64,000 nucleotides of DNA from Sinotaia quadrata. Lineage: Eukaryota; Mollusca; Gastropoda; Architaenioglossa; Viviparidae. The notes beneath the pieces were generated by a model. The model saw only the letters and a list, made by a program, of their open reading frames with translations, ran no database searches and was not told the origin of the DNA. The stretch covers positions 98,885,375-98,949,374 of the forward strand of contig CM054179.1 in assembly GCA_028829895.1 (NCBI GenBank). The letters run 5' to 3'. Shown here piece by piece: positions 13,401-22,660 of the stretch. Positions within the stretch are counted from its first letter, which is position 1, and each line of letters starts with the position of its first letter. Made by a program: the position numbers and the translations under genes.

Positions 13401-16400
13401 TGTGCACTTATAATAATAAATATATATATAATTCTGTCAAATGCTCCCATTGACAAATATGTATATAGTATTGCTAGGTAGTACATCTGTGCATTCGTCT
13501 TGTCTTATCCTCCTACTGACACGCTTTGTGTCTAATCCTCCCGCTAATAGATGTACCCTTTGTATATAGCCTTTGGCAGAATGTCTTAATGTCAAATCTT
13601 CTCCCTAACAGACATATTCTTGTATATAATCATCTTCAGTGAGTATTTTTGATTTGATTTTATGTCTGCTTTATCTTGTCAAATTTGCTCCCTAGCTGAC
13701 ATGTACTTGTATATAATCATCCCCAATGAGAGATACTGAATATAGTATTTTAATTCAGAATGTTTGTACCTATACCTTCACACACAATCCTCTGACAGTC
13801 ATAAACCTCATGTATAATCCTGCCACTGACAGACTTTGCTTTATATATAGTCCTACCAGTGACAAGACGTGATTTGTGTATATACCTCCCATTCAAAGAC
13901 ATGTGATTTGTATTTTGTCCTTCCATTCACAGATGTGATTTGTATATAGTCCTGCCGTTCACAGACATGCGCTTTGTATATGGTATTTCTGAGTAGAATA
14001 TTTGTACATGTACCTTTGTGATTAATCTTCCCGCTGACAAATTTGCTTTGTATCAGTATTTGTAGACAGCATATTCATACTTGTGCTTTCTTGTCTGATT
14101 TTACCCCTGACAGACATAATACTTTATGTATAATATTTCTAGGCAGAATGTTTCTGCATGTAACTTATGTCTAATCTTCCCACTGATAGTCAGTCATGAT
14201 TATATATATATATATATTTCTAGGCAGAAAAAGAAGTTGGAGCAGAAATGGACAAAGAAATAGCACTACAACAATTAGCCAGCAGCTTAAATATCTTGAT
14301 GGAGAAGCTGGAAAAAACTGAAAAAGGTGAATAACTGTTTTACCAAGAAAAGTTTATAGAACAAATCAGCATTGTATTTATTTTATTAACCTATCAAAAT
14401 ATTACCTTGTGTACACTTGTTGATTGGGAACAGGGAGCAGGGTTGTTTTTGTTTAAGTTCCATTATGATTAATGTGCATTCTTTTAAGTTTCCATTTCTT
14501 TTACATTTCTCAGTCTGTTATGGTGCAACTCACTGTGACATATCTAGGGCAGCAGAACATTTGTGTTGAAAAACATCTTTTCATGAGATTAATTGTGTGC
14601 TAGAGGTGTTAATTTTTGTCAGGTTTTTTATATAATTTAACTCTAATTGCCTTATTATGTTTCTAGTCATGCCACATGTTTTTTTTAACTCTTTGATTTA
14701 TTTATTTTTGTTTAATAACTACTTCTTCTGTTATTGATTTGCATGGATGACAAAATTCATTTACTAGGCAGTTGCATACTGTTTAATTAGTTCTCCCATT
14801 GACATATATATATTAGCATCCAACACAGTAAGTGTAGGCGTGGGGGTGAGGGAAGTTGAAGTTAGAAAACTTTTAAAAGTTTAAATAGGAAGTCAGGGAA
14901 TGCAGTTATCATTGTGGCCCAATACACCTCTACCTCATTTTGTCCACCCTTATATTAAGTGGAAATATGTTTGTGGAGCAGGCCTATAAAGTCAGATTTT
15001 TCCCTTCATCCCACATGTGCTGGGAAAGTGTTTAAATCTTGTCACCCTCATCGCCCCCATCACCCCTACCAGGTCATTCCTTGTTAAAATAATTATCTCA
15101 GAATCTGTGGACATTTCAGTAACTCCCAGTGTACAAAGTAGTCCAAATTCTTGTGCTTGTTATTGTGTGTTATTAAAGACTTGGCTTCTGACACTTTACT
15201 GGTGGTAATGTATATGTGGTACCGTTTTTTGGCTGGAGAGCTTGTGATTTAAGCTGTTCCAAATTGCTGGAGTTTTCAGATCTTAGATCTAGCATGCTGC
15301 TTTCAAGTTTTCTGGATGACCATATATCACATATCATGCTCAGATGTGTATTGTGTTGTTAGGAGGTTCTCACTAGATTGAGAGTTAATTCAGGCCATCC
15401 AACACTTGAAACAAATGTATTTTGCAGCAAGTTTCATAGGTACCTTTAAAATATGATACGATATATGAGTTACTTCCCTTTTGATCATAAACTGTGTATG
15501 TGTGTATGTGTGAGTGTGTGTGTGTGTGTGAGAGAGATAATATTTTCTCTAGAATTCAAAACATAAATAAAGTTCAGCTTGTCATTCAACGCATAAATAA
15601 TGCAAAATTTCAAAACCGTGCCTTCTAACTTGTTTGGTTAATCTTATAAATAGTTAACATGTCATCACACACACATGATAAATGGAGAGAAACATACAAA
15701 ATAATGTATTTTAAATCTGTCCAGAGCAGCCTGTACAGCAGATCATTAAACCAATCAGATAACTTTCCGTGTTTGCTGCAGCCTAATATTTAATCATGCA
15801 TTCAAAATGACTGTTAGACATAGACTGTTAATAGAAATTATTTTGCTGTAACTTAAACTAATAATAAATCCATAAAATATTTTGTGTCTGTTAGCAGGTC
15901 ATCATATGTTGTTCAATATAGGCATGTTGTTCAATATATCTGAGATTCACTGTAAGAATGAATTATTACAAGTTTTATTACAATCTATCATAACAAGACC
16001 CTGGTGTAGTGGCTTATCAAGGAGGTAATCTGTCAAAATTTATATAATAAAATATTAGAATAAGAGTACAAAATTAATTCTTTGCAGCATTGATAAAACA
16101 TTTTCTAGTTTTTTCCTTAATATCATCAATCAAGCAATTAATGAAAGAGGTGTGGAGAGGGAGAGATTTTATCATGTGACAAGTTGTAGATGTTCACTTA
16201 CAGTAAAATAAGATATTCTGATTAATTATTAATCAAGACCCCCTTTTTCTGAGCTCACAAGAGAAACTAAAAAATGAGGGTGTTTCTGTGAGGGTTTATG
16301 AGTAAAATGAGACTTCCAGTGCCTAGAAATTCCAGATTTTAATGAACATCTTTTAACTAAGTTGATTACAGCTTGGACTTTGTATGAAAAGATATATAAC

Positions 16401-19400
16401 ATAATATTAATGATGTTTGGTAGGTGTTCTCAGTAAACTTATTTTAAAACTACTCTTTTTTTTCAATTATCTTTTTTTTATAACTTAATTTACAACAGAA
16501 ATATCAGAGATAGACAAAGACATTAAAGATATAACAACCTCAGAATATGGAGAAAAAGAAAAGAAATTTGAAGAAGAAGAAACAAAGCATGAAGAAAACA
16601 AAGATGAAGATGTACCTGAAGATGCTGAAAGCAGAGTACAAGCCCCTCCAACAACTACAGAAAGTAAAGGTATGTACACACCTCTCCACAAGCTAAAGAC
16701 AATCAATGTATGTACACACTCCTCCACCAACTAAAGAAAATCACTGTATGTACACACCCCTCCAACAACTAGAGACAATAAAGGTATATTCACACCCCTC
16801 AAAAGACAATAAAGATATGTACACACCCATCCAACAACTAAAGAATATAACAGTATGGTCACACCCCTCGTAGAATAAAGAATAAAGGTGTGATGCGTGT
16901 TGCAGCTGGTTATGATTATTATTATTATTATATTCTAATTAATAATTAATTCATAACTAAATACAAGTGGGTGGAATCGTAATTCATATATTAATAATAA
17001 TCCCAATAAGACACTCAACTTGACTCCCACCTGGTGGGTCACCTGGCACTGCAGAACTCTACCCTTTACTCACAACATTTAGATGGACATTCTATTGACA
17101 CATAATTCTTTCCTGCAGGTGGAACTTCTTAAGGAGTAATTAGATCCATCTTTTAGTTTATTTTAACAAGCCCCCATCCACCCACTATTATTCCAAACAT
17201 ATAATTTTGATAGTATGCATAAGAGAAACAACAATAAATTTATTAAATCAACATTCAAAACATTCAAACGAATACAGTTGAAAAAGAACACAGACACTTA
17301 TACTACTAACTGTCCAGATAATATCCACCACTTATTCAGTCTCTATCCTAACAATAAAATAGTCAAGTTAGTAATCATTAATCAAAAAAAAATCAGAGCA
17401 TGAGTGAAAGGTCTAATAGTTAATTTTACATGACCTTCTTATGCTGTAAGCTGTCACTGGCGCATTTTGCAACAATATCACAGACTCACTTTGCTTGTGT
17501 TGGATAATGGGTTTAACGTGCGCATCTAGGCATGCTATCCAAACTGTTCCAAGAATTATATAAGCAATCTCTCCAGACCCAACTTCTGCCATATGGTTCT
17601 GGAATGGAGATTCACATAACCAATTTCCAGCAAACCTGTTGTCAGCAAGTGTAACAAATAGTGTCAGACACACATAGCTATGTAGCTCAGTAGAGTGCAG
17701 TAGTCACTGCAGTCTAAAGCGGATAACATAAAAAAGGCGCACTCTTCTCTGGAAAAGTCAGATCACGGGACAGCGCATAAGATTCAGATCAAATATCAAA
17801 ACCTGTGTCATACCATTCCTAGCAGCTATTTAGTCATGCATTTATTAGTTACATAAATTAAAAAATACACAATGTTTTTGTATTAATACAATCCTAATTA
17901 TAAAAAATGAATGCAGTTTTCACTTAAAATAATAGTCTAAAGTTTAAGGCAATTGGTATGACAGACACTTATTTTCCTTCTTTCTTTCATTTGGATGCTA
18001 TTAGTGAATGTAGAGCCTGGTACAGAGCAAGACCGAAGAGATCTTTGGAAAGTTCGGGTCAGAACCATCAGACAAGATGAAGTGGACAACAAAGACAGCA
18101 TTTTACATGACAAACAACAACAAATTCTGGAGAAATCAGTTAAGAGCAGTCTGGAAAAAGCAGGAGTTGATACTGGAAGTAAGCATGAGACTAGGCATAA
18201 ACCTCTTCAAACATGCCCTTTTGTTTCTAATATTTTTTTTTTTACTAAAATAACATTTAGCTTATTTAGGTGATTATAATCATCACAAACATGTCATCAT
18301 TAATGTTTCATTTGTTGTGGCATTAGGACATTACATAAGCTATATTTCCTTGTCTACATGTTCACTTTCGGCTGTTTTTCACTGTTCAGCTGTATCAATA
18401 TCAACCACATTTCATTGTCCGTGTGGATGTCAGCTGTATTTCATCGTCCTTTTGCATTGACTACCCCAACTGATTCATTTGCATTCATCAGCCACATTTC
18501 TCTGTCTATCTGTATTAACCATCAGCTGTGTTTCATTTGTTTCTTTTCTGTTGCCTACATTAACCACATTTCACTGTCCATCTGTCTAACCTATCACTTG
18601 TGTTTCACTTTTTCCATTTCTGTTGTTGCCTATATCATCCATGTTTCTCTGTACATTTGTGTTCACCACCAATTGTGTTTCATTTTTTCCATTTATGTTG
18701 TTACATATATCAGCAACATTTCACTGTCCATCTATGATAAATTGGTCTATTTGTAAGAAAAATCAATTTCCCAATGCATTTCTTTGTTTTGTTTTTTCAG
18801 ATGTCAAGGTTCAAGTGAAGATAATTAGCGCCAATTATATGCTAGATGATGATGAAAATTCTGCCTTGTTTTCTGAGGAGGAAAGTGCTTCATTTCAAAA
18901 TTTGATTGTGGCTATTTTGGTAAGTTTGGACCCATAAACACTTTGTTTGATGTTTATATGTTGTCATGAATGTTTTGATGAAAGTTAAGAGTTTTCATTT
19001 TTCAGAGATGAAGAAATGCTATGTTTGTTTTTGTTCGCTAGATCTTCTTGTTCCTACAAAATTGTAATTACAATTCAGTTTTAAAATGCCAGTAAATTAG
19101 AAAGGTGTCATGGAATAAAGTGTAGCTAAATAAATACACAAAAATCTATTTTAAAAATATTCAGTAAATGGGGTGGGGTACATAAATTGAAGTTTGGTAA
19201 ATTAGTAGAAAATAAACTGTAGAAAACATTAAGCAAACAGGGGACATAAATTGAAGTTTTAGTAAAATTAGTATGAAACAAAATATAGAAAATATTGCCA
19301 TGGACAGGGTACATTAATTGAAGACTAAAGCGTTAACCAATATGGCATTGTGAACAAATAAAAAAAAACATTTTCTTGATTTTGCCATTCCTTTCCTTTG

Positions 19401-20213
19401 GACTAATTTACTTTACATTTGAATAGTTTAGTCTTCAGATTACACAAATTATGCTTTTCAAGTGTATTTACTCAACATCTTAATCCTATTACATAGCTTA
19501 TGCTCTTGGAAGCATTAGGAAATTGTTTCTGCTTGCCTATAATAGCAGCATACAAAGCACAGTGTCTGTAAAGCTTTCTATTTTGTAATGTCACGCATTT
19601 GTCTGCATGGGGTTTCATACATTTTATCATTAAATATCCCACTGGATAGTCACAAGTTCTCTCTATTTTAATTGGTGAGTGAGTAATTATGTGTGTTCCT
19701 TGCATACTTATGTTTAAAATATTTTTCCAGATTGACTTTGGTGTTTGCTGCATGTATTGCTTTATCATGTAGTCTTTAAAAACTGCCCATGACAGTAAAG
19801 TTGTGTGGTGCTGCAGTCATCATTTTAATAATGCATATGCCACATTCCTAGTGAATCATTTGCCACTCTAATACACACATTTTACCAGAAACACATCATG
19901 ACATAATCAACTTGTGGAGGGAAAAACTGTAAAATGACATCATAGATTACATTAAAAAATATTCCTCTTATTGATGATATTAAAATTTCCTCCCCACTTT
20001 TTTCTATTTTTGGTTCAGGGTGGCAGCAACGAGGCTGAATTAGAGCGAAAGCATCAAGCCCAACTTGAAAAGAACTACAACTTTATCTTCAGCAAACAAG
20101 CCCAGCACAAAGATCAACAGAACTCTGTCACCATGCAGGATGGAAGGACTGAGAACACAAATGAACAAAAAACTACTACTGTTACAGCTCCAACAGTGCC
20201 TGAAAGATTATGA
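795..20213 (+). CDS. OS9: OS-9 homologue, ER lectin of ERAD (13 exons, 5'-partial)
   Basis: Joined coding exons: 795-880, 3044-3151, 5901-6102, 6697-6756, 8669-8806, 10393-10513, 11400-11575, 12737-12846, 14224-14326, 16499-16669, 18005-18178, 18801-18919, 20019-20213. All phases agree and give 586 residues plus stop; the family is about 670, so only the signal peptide and first part of the MRH domain are missing. Visible residues 1-131 hold most of the mannose-6-phosphate-receptor-homology domain: LGHFESDFDW, then GSKCDLTGDGRRTEVRFLCD, then EEPETCVY. From family knowledge, the Arg of EVRF, the Glu of EPETC and the Tyr of TCVY are three of the glycan-binding residues; the WW motif and the Gln lie upstream of the window. 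The middle is a charged coiled-coil-like region; the end (VKVQVKIISANY, then ELERKHQAQLEKNY) matches the OS-9 C-terminal domain. The family reads trimmed N-glycans on misfolded ER proteins and hands them to the HRD1-SEL1L ligase. Inference by homology; identification strong. Confidence 0.93.
1026..1086. repeat. Short inverted-repeat element with TTAACC ends
   Basis: The left arm TTAACCTCTTGCCTGTCAGG faces the right arm CCTGGCAGGTTA about 60 bp away, with the AACCTG/CAGGTT ends inverted. It looks like a miniature or solo piece of the TTAA-ended elements seen elsewhere in the window. Weak. Confidence 0.35.
1363..1424. repeat. (CA)n microsatellite
   Basis: A nearly pure CA run to about 1409, an AG interruption, and a further short CA stretch, in an OS9 intron. 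Confidence 0.95.
3044..3151 (+). CDS. OS9: OS9 exon 2 of window (MRH domain)
   Basis: 108 nt, phase 0 to 0, acceptor ACATTCCTTAG, donor GTCAGG|GTGAAT. It encodes 36 residues including YHSQYYTNGSKCDL and RRTEVR, the best conserved stretch of the family. It carries a conserved MRH Cys and the glycan-contacting Arg. Confidence 0.93.
3152..5900 (+). other. OS9: OS9 intron after exon 2
   Basis: AT-rich and mostly featureless. A 61-codon open stretch at 3892-4080 reads like degraded protein sequence (see findings). A doubled GAATCAGTAAGAACAAA lies at 4906-4945. No further exon found. Confidence 0.6.
5901..6102 (+). CDS. OS9: OS9 exon 3 of window (MRH domain end)
   Basis: 202 nt, phase 0 to 1, acceptor TGTATTTGTAG, donor TTGAAG|GTAACT. 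It encodes FLCDEGSNEYIGRIEEPETC then VYTLYVYTSRLCSHPDLKPP and further. It holds four Cys of the MRH fold and the Glu and Tyr expected at the mannose-binding site, six residues apart as in human OS-9. Confidence 0.95.
6103..6696 (+). other. OS9: OS9 intron after exon 3
   Basis: It holds T-rich sequence, a (TAA)n/(AG)n microsatellite at 6627-6660 and the acceptor for exon 4. Nothing else was recognised. Confidence 0.6.
6697..6756 (+). CDS. OS9: OS9 exon 4 of window
   Basis: 60 nt, phase 1 to 1, acceptor TTATCCACAG, donor CTTCTTG|GTAAAC. It encodes AQRQEEAEAKSRIKAAQELL, a charged helix. Its 3' end and donor are the seed of the tandem array that fills the next 800 bp, so the true donor is the first of many look-alikes. 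Confidence 0.85.
6732..7545 (+). repeat. Tandem array derived from OS9 exon 4 end and its splice donor
   Basis: About 12 copies of a 55-80 bp unit start inside exon 4. The core is AAAGCTGCACAAGAGCTTCT then TGGTAAACAGACAATATCTG. Copies near the exon (6795-6960) are close matches; later ones are diverged, but the last (about 7475-7545) again resembles the exon. Several copies keep TTG|GTAAAC, a decoy 5' splice site identical to the real one. Confidence 0.88.
7546..8668 (+). other. OS9: OS9 intron remainder before exon 5
   Basis: 7670-7880 holds two diverged copies of a phrase around ATAGTTACTGTGCGGTTATCTAG. 8030-8420 is less AT-rich and may be an unrecognised interspersed repeat; I see no tRNA-like boxes or terminal repeats in it. 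No coding signal. Confidence 0.45.
8669..8806 (+). CDS. OS9: OS9 exon 5 of window
   Basis: 138 nt, phase 1 to 1, acceptor TTTCAAATCAG, donor CTTCAG|GTGGGT. It encodes EKERTVEEAAREEAQLEDGL and then a Ser/Lys-rich tail ending SSSHPATS. It is a low-conservation linker after the MRH domain, accepted on splice sites and phase. Confidence 0.8.
8807..10392 (+). other. OS9: OS9 intron after exon 5
   Basis: Intron with a degenerate minisatellite at 9440-9775 (listed) and otherwise AT-rich unique sequence. 9830-10020 and 10080-10370 have nothing that I recognise. Confidence 0.55.
9440..9775. repeat. Degenerate minisatellite
   Basis: Five to seven imperfect copies of a 30-70 bp unit around ACTATAAACAAGCTAGGT then AATATTTACTGATAGGAAAT. 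The last copies are truncated to TTTATTTACTGACTATAAAC. Confidence 0.75.
10393..10513 (+). CDS. OS9: OS9 exon 6 of window
   Basis: 121 nt, phase 1 to 2, acceptor TTGTTTCCGCAG. It encodes ENDIEADHSWREVKDLENLE and continues to MDMTSAA. The donor that keeps phase is GCAGA|GTCAGT; a GTTGAT three bases further would not fit. Linker region. Confidence 0.78.
10961..11225. repeat. 53-bp minisatellite, 5 copies
   Basis: TTAATTTTGATG begins at 10961, 11014, 11067, 11120 and 11173, exactly 53 bp apart. The units end in GAGTATAATATACAGGAATT. Copies are over 90 percent alike by eye, implying recent expansion. It lies in the OS9 intron before exon 7. Confidence 0.92.
11400..11575 (+). CDS. OS9: OS9 exon 7 of window
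   Basis: 176 nt, phase 2 to 1, donor GAAAAAG|GTGAGC. It encodes an acidic stretch: SKATSNVPDVKESPTEQDDE, then an Asp-rich part ending INKAVDEFEK. The acceptor is a tandem CAGCAG, so the exon may start at 11400 or 11403, changing the joining residues from Asp-Arg to Glu. Human OS-9 also has an acidic run here. The exon end is duplicated in the following intron. Confidence 0.83.
11552..11905 (+). repeat. Tandem duplication of OS9 exon 7 end plus donor (111 bp)
   Basis: AAGCTGTCGATGAGTTTGAA occurs at 11552 (true exon) and 11663 (intron), 111 bp apart. In both it is followed by a GGTGAGCCTTGA donor and by the same intron text (GCAATC..GTTGTA, ATTCAGTCAGATCATTTAGA). The second copy has one extra T before the donor (GAAAAATGGTGAGC). 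A third, intron-only part copy is at about 11818-11905. Confidence 0.9.
12165..12556. repeat. 47-bp minisatellite, about 8 copies
   Basis: Unit core TTTGAGTGTCTGTACACTAA then AAACAGAGTTACCTAACTTT, repeated every 47-49 bp with few changes, ahead of OS9 exon 8. Confidence 0.92.
12737..12846 (+). CDS. OS9: OS9 exon 8 of window
   Basis: 110 nt, phase 1 to 0, acceptor AATGTTCAG, donor CATGAG|GTAAAA. It encodes ELKNLHLKQVSSQKHLTSVK then ERVKNAVMSRFKDIIHE, a basic amphipathic helix like the human segment ahead of its Glu-rich helix. Confidence 0.83.
12847..14223 (+). repeat. OS9 intron 8-9 built of two degenerate repeat families
   Basis: 13007-13150 has three copies of a unit containing CACTAGATTTGTAGTA and GAGATAGGCACAGCT. 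13440-14200 has about a dozen diverged 50-60 bp copies of a phrase like CCCACTGACAGACATGTGAT then TTGTATATAGTCCT. No coding signal. Confidence 0.7.
14224..14326 (+). CDS. OS9: OS9 exon 9 of window
   Basis: 103 nt, phase 0 to 1, acceptor ATATTTCTAG preceded by a (TA)n tract, donor GAAAAAG|GTGAAT. It encodes AEKEVGAEMDKEIALQQLAS then SLNILMEKLEKTEK, matching the human helix where a short Leu-rich segment ends in LNKLIKRLEEK. Confidence 0.85.
14327..16498 (+). other. OS9: OS9 intron after exon 9
   Basis: Over 2 kb of mostly unique AT-rich DNA with a (TG)n tract at about 15493-15531. An AGTTACTTCCCTT motif lies at about 15469. I see no exon, transposase or small RNA. Confidence 0.55.
16499..16669 (+). 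CDS. OS9: OS9 exon 10 of window
   Basis: 171 nt, phase 1 to 1, acceptor ATTTACAACAG, donor AGTAAAG|GTATGT. It encodes EISEIDKDIKDITTSEYGEK, an acidic coiled-coil part, and a QAPPTTTESK tail. The last bases plus donor are repeated about six times downstream in 38-bp units. Confidence 0.85.
16640..16885 (+). repeat. 38-bp array derived from OS9 exon 10 end and its donor
   Basis: GTATGTACAC starts at 16670 (the real donor), 16708 and 16746, and a diverged copy at 16784, each 38 bp apart. Two more degenerate copies begin at about 16814 and 16853. The exon part (CCCCTCCAACAACTACAGAA) recurs in the intron as CCCCTCCAACAACTAGAGAC. It fills most of the first 215 bp of the intron. Confidence 0.9.
16886..18004 (+). 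other. OS9: OS9 intron after exon 10
   Basis: After the array come an ATT microsatellite (16915-16930) and, at 17400-17860, a segment with more CpG than its surroundings. It contains TAGCTCAGTAGAGTG, which resembles a Pol III A box, but no matching B box, so I do not call a tRNA or SINE. Confidence 0.5.
18005..18178 (+). CDS. OS9: OS9 exon 11 of window
   Basis: 174 nt, phase 1 to 1, acceptor ATGCTATTAG, donor CTGGAA|GTAAGC. It encodes EQDRRDLWKVRVRTIRQDEV and on to LEKAGVDTG. WKVRVRTI aligns with HRVRVRVTKL, and the LEKAG segment with the human LLEREGLTAAGK segment, the start of the C-terminal OS-9 domain. Confidence 0.88.
18340..18745. repeat. Degenerate pyrimidine-rich minisatellite
   Basis: Six to eight imperfect copies of a 55-75 bp unit with TTTCACTGTCCATCTGT and CAGCTGTGTTTCATTT. 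It happens to keep a + strand frame open, giving false ORFs; the exon proper starts at 18801. Confidence 0.75.
18801..18919 (+). CDS. OS9: OS9 exon 12 of window
   Basis: 119 nt, phase 1 to 0, acceptor GTTTTGTTTTTTCAG, donor CTATTTTG|GTAAGT. It encodes VKVQVKIISANYMLDDDENS and then SASFQNLIVAIL. It parallels the human IEIKIV ... LKEIFFNILV segment. Confidence 0.88.
18920..20018 (+). other. OS9: Last OS9 intron
   Basis: It contains three imperfect copies of a 60-66 bp unit at 19150-19322 (core GGGACATAAATTGAAGTTT) and otherwise unique DNA. It ends in a T-rich acceptor tract. Confidence 0.6.
20019..20213 (+). CDS. OS9: OS9 terminal coding exon
   Basis: Acceptor TTTTTGGTTCAG; in-frame TGA at 20211-20213. 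It encodes GGSNEAELERKHQAQLEKNY then NFIFSKQAQH and a Gln/Thr-rich tail ending VPERL. The ELERKHQAQLEKNYNFIF stretch matches the human QKERQRQKELESNYRRVW region. The C-terminal tail is unlike the human acidic end. Confidence 0.9.
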   Translation, partial: GGSNEAELERKHQAQLEKNYNFIFSKQAQHKDQQNSVTMQDGRTENTNEQKTTTVTAPTVPERL

Positions 20214-21640
20214 GTGGCCATGTGGCAGATTATTTGTAGAGTTTTAAGAATGCCCAGAATTTATCACTTGCTGTACTCTCTTTCAGTTTTAGTTCACCAT
20301 GCTTGTTCTGTAAAAGTGAATATTGTACAATCTTGCTGTGTCCAGGAGTTCCGCTTTGAAATTTTGCCCTCAAAATTGGTGTTTCTTTATTGAGGGAAAA
20401 TTAAAGTTAGACAAATCCAGCACCCCATTTGTTAAACAATATTTTGGTCAAGGATGCAGGCTGGGATCACTGCATACTTTTGGAAAACTCAATCTGTCCT
20501 TTGGAAATAGTATCAGTGTTTAAAGTCAGTATACTTCAAACAACAAAATTTTATGTATCAACTCTGCAAACTATTTTTTCAATACTAGTCTTCTATTGTT
20601 GCATTACTGTCTGGAAGAGGACTTTTTTCAGTGTATTGCTTTCCTGAATTATTCTTTCCTCCTGTTGGCCGTCAGTGGTAAATAGGCTATACCACAAAAA
20701 CGGGTCACTGTTTATAGTTACACTATTCATACAAAACAACCAATCAGTTACTTTTTAAATTCCTTAACACATTTCTATACTACAGAGTATTTTGAATTTT
20801 TTAAAATCACTTTATAAATAAGTATATTTTTTATATTTTAGTACACTGACCCATTCCATTGTCACTAGCGAAAACACACTGACGGCAAACAGGTTAACAT
20901 TTTTCTCAGATATTGTGCTTGCATCAGATATTTTTGATTTAACTAAGCAGAAAATAAGAGGTCATCAATATATATCCTTATTTAATTTCCTTCGAGGATG
21001 AAAATTGAAAGGGCATTCTTTTTTTCTGCTTTCCTTATTTTAAAAAAATATAAATCGAGTCAACCGTTTTTACTGGGTTTTCACAATTAATCATATCTAT
21101 TGAATTTGAATTGTAACCCATTTTTTTTCTTTTTTAAACAATTCACTATGTTAAATGTGGTTTTAATACCAAACACATTAAAGATATATAGGCATCATAT
21201 ATCTCTTTCCTACATTTGATAGTTTGGAGGCAATTGTTGCAATCTATATACACTAGCATGTCTGGCTTAATACAGAGAACCACTGAACACCTGCAACAAA
21301 ACAATAGATCTAATTGCCAACAGCACAGTATGTCCATCATCGTTGTCCCTACTAGCATGGGCATAATTGTATGAAATCCTAATAAAGTCTGCAAAAGTTG
21401 GTGACAAGGGTCAACCTCAAGACATGAGAATGTGTATTTAGGCAACTTAATTTTCTAAAGCAACCACTGTAAACATAACTGCTGAAATTAGACTAGATAA
21501 AAATTGGCTCTTCAAAAATTAACCTGTAGTTTCACACTGTGGCTGTTATTTTTGTTATTTTCAGTAGCTTAGATTCTTAAATGTGTTTTAAGTAAATATT
21601 CCCAGGAGTCAAAAAATAAAATCAAGGGGCAAGTTTTGTT
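20214..21640 (+). other. OS9: Probable OS9 3' UTR
   Basis: This follows the OS9 stop. The first AATAAA I find on the + strand is at 21614-21619, followed by a GT/T-rich stretch at 21635-21660, so the transcript may end near 21640. A MITE-like element sits inside (20661-20893). The end is inferred from motifs only. Confidence 0.4.
20661..20893. mobile_element. MITE-like inverted-repeat element
   Basis: The left end CCTGTTGGCCGTCAGTG and the right end CACTGACGGCAAACAGG are inverted copies with 16 of 17 matches, 233 bp outer distance. A second inverted pair inside (GGGTCACTG / CACTGACCC) extends the arms. TTAA follows the right end at 20894; the left flank lacks it. No coding capacity. Family unknown; the TTAA hints at piggyBac-type. 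Confidence 0.6.
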
Positions 21641-22660
21641 CTTTCTCCTTTTGTAAGTGGGGGTGGTAGAATGGGGGGGAGGAGGCAATAACTCCAGATA
21701 TTTTGCTGTCAGACAGAGAAGCTGGAATATCTAATGCAGATTCAGATGTGTGAATTTGAAACCCATACAATCATTATAATTTTTAAACGAGATTTTTCCA
21801 ATCAGCATACCCTCTTCCTAACTAAAGTCCAGCAGTCAGATATGAAATTCTTAAATAAGTTAGGATATAAAATGCAAGTATTAAAGTCCACATTATTATT
21901 ATTATGAAAAATAGATTTCTTTTTGCGTGCACACACACACACCACACCAGTAACCAATCCCATTTCTTTGTGAAAGTGAAAAAGGTTGTAATTTATATTG
22001 AATGGGAGTGATTGAGACTGTTCAGACATCATCCTGAAAATTCACTAAGTTTTCTTGGGAGGAAGCCTCCCAAAATATAAACTTTGTAATGTTTCTAATC
22101 TCTGTGTCTGTATGCTTCATCTCAGCCACAATCGTTGAAATTTCTGTTCATCTTCCTCCACTGAGAATTAGATTGTATTATTGAGATGAAGCAGACATAC
22201 TGATATTTTCAGATTTTAATTATAGAAATCTTGGGATTTTCTTCTGAAACCAAAGTTTCAAGTTTTAACTTCCTGTATCTGCGTTTGCCCAGAAACCTAT
22301 TGAATTAAAATTTTTGTCATATCTAATCAAAATGTTATTGAAAAAAGTTTTAAATTTATAAAAAAAAAAAAAAAAATTCATCATTTGAAATGCATTATAG
22401 TTTTTCAGTCTTGAAATACTTTAGTTGGTTGAGCTATAGTATTTGTAAAGACAAGACTCTCATCTCCTTTTTCCTTGTTAATATACATGTCCCTTTTGTA
22501 TTTATTTGCTACATGAATGCAATTGAAAATAACTATGTGCTGTGTAAAGAGAACATTCCAGACTGTAGAATACCATATAATATTATATCTTATATTTGAA
22601 ATGTCATAAGCTTGCTCGTTTCTACAATAGCCTGGCCTTACAAAATATATGTTTTCAAAT

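Noticed and set aside
17640..17720. tRNA or SINE suggested by TAGCTCAGTAGAG
   Set aside because: It resembles an A box, but no B box or cloverleaf could be drawn.
18358..18756. + strand ORF of 132 codons
   Set aside because: It lies in a degenerate pyrimidine-rich minisatellite in an OS9 intron; Phe/Ser/Ile/His-rich repeats, no family likeness, and the true exon starts at 18801 in another frame.
20323..20647. + strand ORFs of 66 and 72 codons after the OS9 stop
   Set aside because: They lie in the 3' UTR, overlap in different frames and show no motif.
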